A DNA stretch of 41,109 nt from Armatimonadota bacterium (GTDB lineage Bacteria > Armatimonadota > Zipacnadia > Zipacnadales > UBA11051). Numbering within the stretch: position 1 is the first letter of the stretch; every line of letters starts with the position of its first letter. The notes under the pieces are model-generated. The model was not told where the DNA came from and ran no database searches. It saw only the letters and a program-made list of their open reading frames with translations. The stretch spans positions 1 through 41,109 of the forward strand of contig JABLXH010000038.1 in the NCBI GenBank assembly GCA_013178155.1, read 5' to 3'. A program made the translations under genes and the position numbers. Of the stretch, positions 36,421 to 41,109 are shown piece by piece.

Positions 36421-38490
36421 TCAGGGCTTGAAGGTGAGGAACTGCTCAGACTCCACGTGCCCTTCGAGACTGCCCGGCTGAAAGTAGGTGTCCTTGAGCT
36501 TTAGCTGACTGAACAGCTTCTCGCCCTGGTCAAAGTAGTGCGGTGAGTCCGGGTGGTCGCTCTGGCCGTATGGCGTCGCGGAAAAGGACCGCACATTGCC
36601 TGGTTCAAGCACCACCAACTGTGTCCAGGACTGACCGCTCTCACCGTACGCGATGCCGGTCTGTTCGTCCAGCCGCGTCCCAATGGCCCGCAGTGTGCTG
36701 CCGCTCCCCGCGTCGCCCCCAGGGGCCGGATAGGAGCGCTCCCCACGCTGGATGCGGTGGATGTCGCCCCAGGCGACGGCCGTCTTGCCGTAGGTATCAT
36801 AGAGATGTCGCACCGCCGCCAGTACCGCCATACGGATAGCATGCACCTGCTTGTCGTCCAGGCGCTCCTCACGGTAGATCGGGTCGAAATCAATGCCCGC
36901 CTTTTGTGCCGCCTCCAGCAAGGCCTTGTAGAACGGCCCGGCGGTCGTCTCGGCGGTGAGGTAGCCATCCCAAGCCATGAAGGCCGTGAGCGCCTCGGCC
37001 AGGCCGGGCTCGTTGGTGATGATCTCCTCCGGCACCCCCTCGCGCGCCTGGCGCAGAGCCGCCTGCCAGTGCTCCACTCCCTGGGCGTGGGTGTCGAGCG
37101 TGATAGCGATGGCCTCCTGCACGGTCATTCTGCTGGCAGCGTCCAGAAGCTCCCGGCCACGAATGCTGCGCGAGTGGTCGTTACCCCAGCCCCAGACCTC
37201 GGGGGGGTAGTCCTCCGCCTTCAGGGGAGACCCCACCATCATGAACTCAGGCCCGCAGTTGTTGTTCTGCATGTAACCCTGGGGCGGATTCCCCAACTGC
37301 ACCAGCCGGTCCGGCGGGTACAGGCCCTGCCACTCCGTCTTACTGGTGTCGCCAGGCACTGGCAACGTGAAGTCATAGCCAGGCGGGCGCACCGGCACTC
37401 GCCCGTTGCGAAAATAGAAGATGTTGCCCTCGACGTCAGCGACCATCGTGTTCTGCTCCATGAGTTGGAGCATGAACAGCGCGTCCTTGAAGGCTGTCAG
37501 GGTGGTGGCCTGACCCATGCGGTAGAGCTGCGTCACCAGGCCCACCTGATCGAAGTATGGGCAGGCCACCGCGTAGGCCCGGTGCCCCTCTCGCAATATG
37601 ACCGGACCGTGGTGTGTACTCTCTAGTTCCCGCACCACCGGCTCGGCTCCTTTGACGGTGATGCTGACCTGGCGCACCGTCATCTCTCGCCACTCTCCAT
37701 CGTAGCGGTACCGGCGGGGGTTATCCGGGTCACACTCCTCGACATAGATGTCCGCGGTGTCCGGTCCACCGGTGGTGTTGGCCCACGCCAGGTGCTGGTT
37801 GTGGCCCAGTCCCAGAGTCGGTGCGCCCACCGGGCCAAAGCCACAAAGGTTCAGGCTGCCGGCATGCAGGCGGAACTCATAGAAGCGAAAGGGACCGTCC
37901 CAGGGGATGTGGGGATCAATGCATATGATGGTGTGGCCCTCGGCAGTGCGCTCCGGCCGCACGGCCCACTCATTGCTGGAGAAGGGCAGCTCCACCTCGC
38001 CCCGGCGCTCCAACTCCGACGCCGCGGTGCCCAGCGGCCATTCAAAGATGATGGCCCGACCCAGCGCCAGCGCCATCCAGGGCTCGATCGGCGGCGCCCA
38101 CTCCGGGACTTCCTCAGGGTGCGCCGCCATGTAGTCCGTCACCCCGCGCTGGAAGGCCTCGATGGCCGCACGCACGTCCGCGGGAACGCTGGCGTACTTC
38201 TCCCGACAGACCTCCTGGTGCCCGACCAGGTGAGCCCGCCAGTCATGCTCGACCCAGTCGGGACCGAGGGCCTCAGCCATGGTGCCCGCACCCCAGCGGT
38301 AGTTCCAAAACAGTTGCTCCAGCCGGTCCTCGGCCTGAGCCCAACCCAGACCGTAGGCCCCCCCGGGTTCTGTCTCGGCGAAGATGTGGGGCACGCCCCA
38401 CTCGTCGCGCGCAATCCGGACGGTTTCGGCCCGAGCCAGACTGGCCAAGGCCGCCAATACCAGCACTGCCGTCAGTGTCTCCATCCGCAT
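36421..38490 (-). CDS. Secreted penicillin acylase-family Ntn hydrolase
   Basis: A 689-aa precursor with signal peptide MRMETLTAVLVLAALASLARA. It has the family start IARDEWGVPHIFAETEPGGAYGLGWAQAEDRLEQL, a spacer, and the autoprocessing site with the N-terminal nucleophile Ser in PFSSNEWAV (S172 by alignment to SNxW). HHGPVI and the later GNNHS-like WGWGNDHSRS support the family (PF01804). Known members hydrolyse amide bonds of penicillins or acyl-homoserine lactones; many environmental members are unassigned. The substrate may be any N-acyl amine. The start has AGGAGG with 6-nt spacing. It is the first gene of the minus-strand run that continues through GH172, glpK and GH36. Confidence 0.9.
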   Translation of the reverse strand: MRMETLTAVLVLAALASLARAETVRIARDEWGVPHIFAETEPGGAYGLGWAQAEDRLEQLFWNYRWGAGTMAEALGPDWVEHDWRAHLVGHQEVCREKYASVPADVRAAIEAFQRGVTDYMAAHPEEVPEWAPPIEPWMALALGRAIIFEWPLGTAASELERRGEVELPFSSNEWAVRPERTAEGHTIICIDPHIPWDGPFRFYEFRLHAGSLNLCGFGPVGAPTLGLGHNQHLAWANTTGGPDTADIYVEECDPDNPRRYRYDGEWREMTVRQVSITVKGAEPVVRELESTHHGPVILREGHRAYAVACPYFDQVGLVTQLYRMGQATTLTAFKDALFMLQLMEQNTMVADVEGNIFYFRNGRVPVRPPGYDFTLPVPGDTSKTEWQGLYPPDRLVQLGNPPQGYMQNNNCGPEFMMVGSPLKAEDYPPEVWGWGNDHSRSIRGRELLDAASRMTVQEAIAITLDTHAQGVEHWQAALRQAREGVPEEIITNEPGLAEALTAFMAWDGYLTAETTAGPFYKALLEAAQKAGIDFDPIYREERLDDKQVHAIRMAVLAAVRHLYDTYGKTAVAWGDIHRIQRGERSYPAPGGDAGSGSTLRAIGTRLDEQTGIAYGESGQSWTQLVVLEPGNVRSFSATPYGQSDHPDSPHYFDQGEKLFSQLKLKDTYFQPGSLEGHVESEQFLTFKP

Positions 38491-38550
38491 GCCCTTCCTC
38501 CTGTGGACAGGAACACGGGCGCATTGGCGCCGCCGTGGCCATCTGTGGAG

Positions 38551-38576
38551 GGAGGGAGGCCCGAAAGCCTCCCTCC
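38551..38576. terminator. Terminator-like hairpin before penicillin acylase gene
   Basis: A perfect 10-bp stem, GGAGGGAGGC (38551-38560) with its complement at 38567-38576, has a 6-nt CCGAAA loop. It lies 60 bp upstream of the acylase start and 70 bp past the stop of the orphan minus-strand frame. There is no T tract on either strand, so termination would be of the GC-rich type. Confidence 0.45.
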
Positions 38577-38646
38577 TCGTCGCTCAACGGCTCGCGAACA
38601 CGAGACGTTCGTCCCTAGCGCTTGTACCGGCCCATCGGCTGCTGCC

Positions 38647-38901
38647 CTACGGGGCCGGCTTACCCCCTGTCCCTTGGCGCCGCTTCTGCGTCATCTGCTC
38701 CTGCTTCCCCTGCATTGCCTGCGGGTCCTTCATCCGCGCCTGGTCCTCTGCGGGGATACCAGAGTAACAGCCGCGACTGGGCAAGATGGGCGAATCGCCC
38801 AAGACCCCCACTTCCGCCGGCCGGGTGATCGGGCCCAGTGACGGCCACGGAACCGGCGCCGCCACGTGACGCAGCGCGAGCTCGCACGACAGTGGGTACA
38901 A
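38647..38901 (-). pseudogene. Orphan short reading frame or 3' gene remnant
   Basis: This frame is open from 38946 to a TAG at 38647. It has a natural amino-acid mix (DANARLPIVRLYPLSCEL ... VGVLGDSPILPSRGCYSG) and a Lys/Gln-rich tail (KDPQAMQGKQEQM, TGGKPAP) rather than the Arg/Pro/Ala look of shadow frames. Third codon positions are mostly G or C. There is no ATG or GTG: only a TTG at 38901 could start it, without a clear ribosome binding site, and the coding look continues upstream of that codon to the TGA at 38947. I read it as the 3' end of a degraded or frameshifted gene, or a small unrecognised protein. No family recognised. The rest of the 38491-39037 gap shows only the hairpin and the upstream region of the next gene. 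Confidence 0.35.
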
Positions 38902-39037
38902 CCGTACAATGGGCAGGCGGGCATTCGCATCCAGGTCTGCCGGGATTCAGGGTATCCTCTCGGCCCACGCGGTCGGGCAGGCTCCAGAGCAGTTGACGAA
39001 GAACCACAGAGCGATGACATGCACAGGAGGTCGTCGC

Positions 39038-39484
39038 ATGCAGTACACTGAAGGTGCCCTGGGGCGCGTGTTCGTTCTGCGGCTGCAGCAGGGCGAACCC
39101 ATGCCTGAGACCCTCGAAACCTTTGCTCTGGATAAGGGCATCACCCACGCGGTGGCCCTGATGGTGGGAGGGGTGGACGCTGACAGCCGGCTCGTGGTCG
39201 GCCCCGAAGACGGTGCCGCCAGGCCGGTCAACCCGATGATTGCCACTGTGCCGGGGGTGTGCGAGGTCGCGGGCGTGGGATTCCTGTTCCCCGATGAGAA
39301 GGGCCGCCCCATGCTGCACATGCATGCCGCCTGTGGCCGGGGTGACCGGACTGTGACGGGGTGCATCCGGGCGGGTGTGGTCACGTGGCAGGTGCTGGAG
39401 TTGGTGGTGGTGGAACTCACTGGCCTGCATGCGGCACGAATCCCTGATCCCGCCACCGGCTTTCGGTTGCTGCAGTGTGAGTAG
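39038..39484 (+). CDS. PPC/DUF296-domain protein
   Basis: A 148-aa protein of the PPC (plants and prokaryotes conserved, DUF296) family, usual length for bacterial members. It opens GRVFVLRLQQGEPMPETLETFALDKGITHA, has an inner strand GVCEVAGVGFLF, and the conserved LHMHAACG, whose His-x-His binds metal in solved structures. The ending (VLELVVVELTG) is also typical. Bacterial PPC proteins form trimers; their biochemical role is unknown. In plants the domain is paired with AT-hooks, absent here. The ATG has AGGAGG 7 bp upstream; the frame is open to 38909 but without coding character. The GH30-like gene starts 33 bp downstream, so the two are likely cotranscribed. Confidence 0.88.
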   Translation: MQYTEGALGRVFVLRLQQGEPMPETLETFALDKGITHAVALMVGGVDADSRLVVGPEDGAARPVNPMIATVPGVCEVAGVGFLFPDEKGRPMLHMHAACGRGDRTVTGCIRAGVVTWQVLELVVVELTGLHAARIPDPATGFRLLQCE

Positions 39485-39517
39485 CGTGCCGCACCCGACC
39501 CATCCCGGAGCATTGTC

Positions 39518-41109
39518 GTGCTGCGAATGACGCTGGCATTGGGCCTGTGCCTCGCGCTGTCGGTTGCCGCCGACTGCGGGCTGTGCGCTCTGGTTGTTGT
39601 TGAGCCATGTCTCCGCTACCAGACGCTGGTGGGCTACGGGCAGGGGAGCATGGACCAGCGCAACGTGCCCTGGTACACGGAGCTTGCCGCGGCCGAGCGC
39701 GAGCGGCTGCTGGACCGGCTCTACACCCTCAGGGGCGACGGGCTGGGGCTCACTATCTGCCGAACCTACATGTGCGCTGGCGACGCCCTCGGCCATGCGC
39801 ACTTCAGCCGCCGCCCCGGTGGCCTCCCCGCGCCACTGGGATATGAGCCCGCTGATGGGGTCTACGCCTGGGACGGCCATGAGGCTTCCCTGTGGCATGC
39901 CCAGGGCGCCCAGCGGCGGGGAGCCATGATGGTGGCCTTCTGGAACAGCCCCCCCCACTGGCTGACGGTCAGCGGCTGCACCTCTGGCGCTGCCGACGGC
40001 GGGCCGAACCTGCGCCAGGGTCTGGAGGACCGCTTCGCCCGGCACGTGGTCGCCGTCCTGAAGCACTACCGCGATGCCTGGGGGGTGGATTACGAGCGCG
40101 TCTCGCCCATCAACGAGCCGGAGGCCGACTGGTGGCAGGAGAACGGGGGCCAGGACGGCTGCCACGTGGACGCTGCGCAGGCAGTGACACTCATCAACGC
40201 TCTGGACCGGCGCCTGCGCGGCGCGGGCTTGCGCTGCCGCCTGCAGGCCTTTGAGGCGGCCTATGCGGGTAGCCTCGGCTACCTGGACCGGCTCCTGTTT
40301 GACCGTCAGGTCCGCTCTGCGCTCGCCGAGCTGACCTGCCACCAGTACATCGCCGCCCCCGGGTCGTTGCGCCGCTGGCGCCAGCGCGCCCGGGCCCATG
40401 GCAAGCCGCTGTGGATGAGCGAATGGGGCGACTGGACCAACCAGGGGCTGGAGCTGGCTCTGAACTATGCCAGGAAGCTGCATGAGGCCCACCGCGTCAT
40501 GCAGGCAGAGGCCTGGTGCATGTGGGAACCTGGCTTTCTTCTCGCGCAGACAGAGGGCAGGCTGGAGCCTAACGTGGCCTACTATGCGGTGGCGCAGTTC
40601 ATGCGCTTCGCCCGGCCAGGGATGCGGGTCATCGAGGCGACAGACACGACCGCAAAGACTACGGCCTACCTGGACGAGGCGGGGCGCCAACTGGTGGTCA
40701 TCACCGTGAACGACGCCGGGACCGCGGTGCCCATGCGCTGCGACCTGTCCGCCTTCGAGGGGTTGCGGGAGGTGCGGGCCTGGCGCACTTCGGAGCACGA
40801 ACGGCTGGCTCCGCTGGCTCCGATCCCCTGCCGAAAGGGCTTCGCCACCGAGTTGCCGGCAGAGTCGGTGACCACCTTCGTCGGCGAGTACCGGACACTG
40901 AGCTCGCCGCTGGTGGCCAACGGCGGGTTTGAGACGGGAGGTCTCGGGCCGTGGCGCGGGGAACCGGAGGCGTCAACGGGTGTGCAGCACAACTACCCTC
41001 AGGGGGGTCTCTGCGACGGCTTCATTGACCTGATCGCGGGTCAGAGCGGCCGTCTCTGGCAGGAGGTAACCGGCCTCGAGCCGCGGGCGTGTGGTTGTAG
41101 TGGTACTTC
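39518..41109 (+). CDS. GH30-like secreted glycosidase, 3' end cut by window
   Basis: At least 530 codons, open to the window end. GTG start with GGAG 7 bp upstream; an ATG three codons later is an alternative. The signal-like stretch MTLALGLCLALSVAADCGLCAL precedes the GH30-type opening YQTLVGYGQGSMDQ. The barrel carries MMVAFWNSPPHWLT, SPINEPE (E200, acid/base) and LWMSEWGDW (E302, nucleophile), then AWCMWEP. The side beta-sandwich usual for GH30 follows (about 365-460), then a binding-type module starting VANGGFETGGLGPW. GH30 covers glucosylceramidases, endo-beta-1,6-galactanases and xylanases. The subfamily is undetermined, though the pattern recalls beta-1,6-galactanase-like members. It is not seen as a closed frame because its stop lies beyond 41109. 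Confidence 0.8.
   Translation, partial: MLRMTLALGLCLALSVAADCGLCALVVVEPCLRYQTLVGYGQGSMDQRNVPWYTELAAAERERLLDRLYTLRGDGLGLTICRTYMCAGDALGHAHFSRRPGGLPAPLGYEPADGVYAWDGHEASLWHAQGAQRRGAMMVAFWNSPPHWLTVSGCTSGAADGGPNLRQGLEDRFARHVVAVLKHYRDAWGVDYERVSPINEPEADWWQENGGQDGCHVDAAQAVTLINALDRRLRGAGLRCRLQAFEAAYAGSLGYLDRLLFDRQVRSALAELTCHQYIAAPGSLRRWRQRARAHGKPLWMSEWGDWTNQGLELALNYARKLHEAHRVMQAEAWCMWEPGFLLAQTEGRLEPNVAYYAVAQFMRFARPGMRVIEATDTTAKTTAYLDEAGRQLVVITVNDAGTAVPMRCDLSAFEGLREVRAWRTSEHERLAPLAPIPCRKGFATELPAESVTTFVGEYRTLSSPLVANGGFETGGLGPWRGEPEASTGVQHNYPQGGLCDGFIDLIAGQSGRLWQEVTGLEPRACGCSGT

Noticed and set aside
36730-36745. Possible extra REP copy (TAGGAGCGCTC...)
   Set aside because: Only about 13 of 15 bases match the core, there is no palindromic second half, and it lies inside the acylase coding sequence.
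38660-40798. Long 712-aa minus-strand open frame
   Set aside because: It runs antisense to the well-supported PPC and GH30-like genes and has the composition of a shadow frame. Only the separate frame at 38647-38946 looked coding.
1-41109. CRISPR array, tRNA, rRNA, prophage or integrative element
   Set aside because: No regularly spaced direct repeats, clover-leaf or rRNA sequence, integrase, transposase or phage gene was recognised.

Overview
The window reads as GC-rich chromosomal DNA from an environmental bacterium with a large secreted glycan-degrading repertoire. It has long Sec-signal-bearing glycosidase-like proteins with carbohydrate-binding-like modules, a heparinase II/III-fold lyase, a right-handed beta-helix protein with a C-terminal FlgD-like Ig domain, UroD-superfamily paralogues that are not HemE, and a GH172 (DUF2961) protein. 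This mix resembles Armatimonadota, Planctomycetota and related uncultured lineages. The taxonomic guess is an inference from gene content only. I see no rRNA, tRNA, CRISPR array, transposase, phage gene or plasmid function. No recognisable transcription regulator and no SusC/SusD or TonB gene lies in the 41 kb.

Layout. (1) 94-10899, minus strand: PHP-like protein, SAM methyltransferase, GlcD-like FAD oxidoreductase, UroD-like protein, beta-helix protein, heparinase-like lyase, SDR dehydrogenase. The first three overlap or nearly abut. The lyase and SDR sit 30 bp apart with a strong ribosome binding site between them. (2) 11036-16829, plus strand: a second UroD-like protein, then a complete CUT2-type sugar importer: ATPase fused to permease, second permease, lipoprotein binding protein of the LsrB/RhaS kind. 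(3) 16860-20753, minus: a very large GH42-like secreted protein. (4) 21076-25778, plus: an ASRT-family (sensory-rhodopsin-transducer-like) small protein, a REP/REPIN-like repeat cluster, an unassigned GH20/GH67-N-like glycosidase, a DUF89 phosphatase, and a small secreted clan-A-like glycosidase. (5) 25809-38490, minus: penicillin-acylase-family Ntn hydrolase, GH172, glycerol kinase, NPCBM-GH36 alpha-galactosidase, and a 1306-aa multidomain secreted protein. (6) 38491-41109: a 547-bp gap with a hairpin and an orphan reading frame, then a PPC/DUF296 protein and a GH30-like protein cut by the window end.

How it may work together (inference): secreted lyase and glycosidases trim a plant or algal polymer, the importer takes up released monosaccharide (rhamnose-like or related), and cytoplasmic SDR, GlcD-like and kinase enzymes process products. 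The glycerol kinase next to a GH36 alpha-galactosidase suggests use of an alpha-galactosyl glycerol such as floridoside or a galactolipid headgroup. Several start codons were moved from the longest open frame to the one with a ribosome binding site and, where relevant, a signal peptide.
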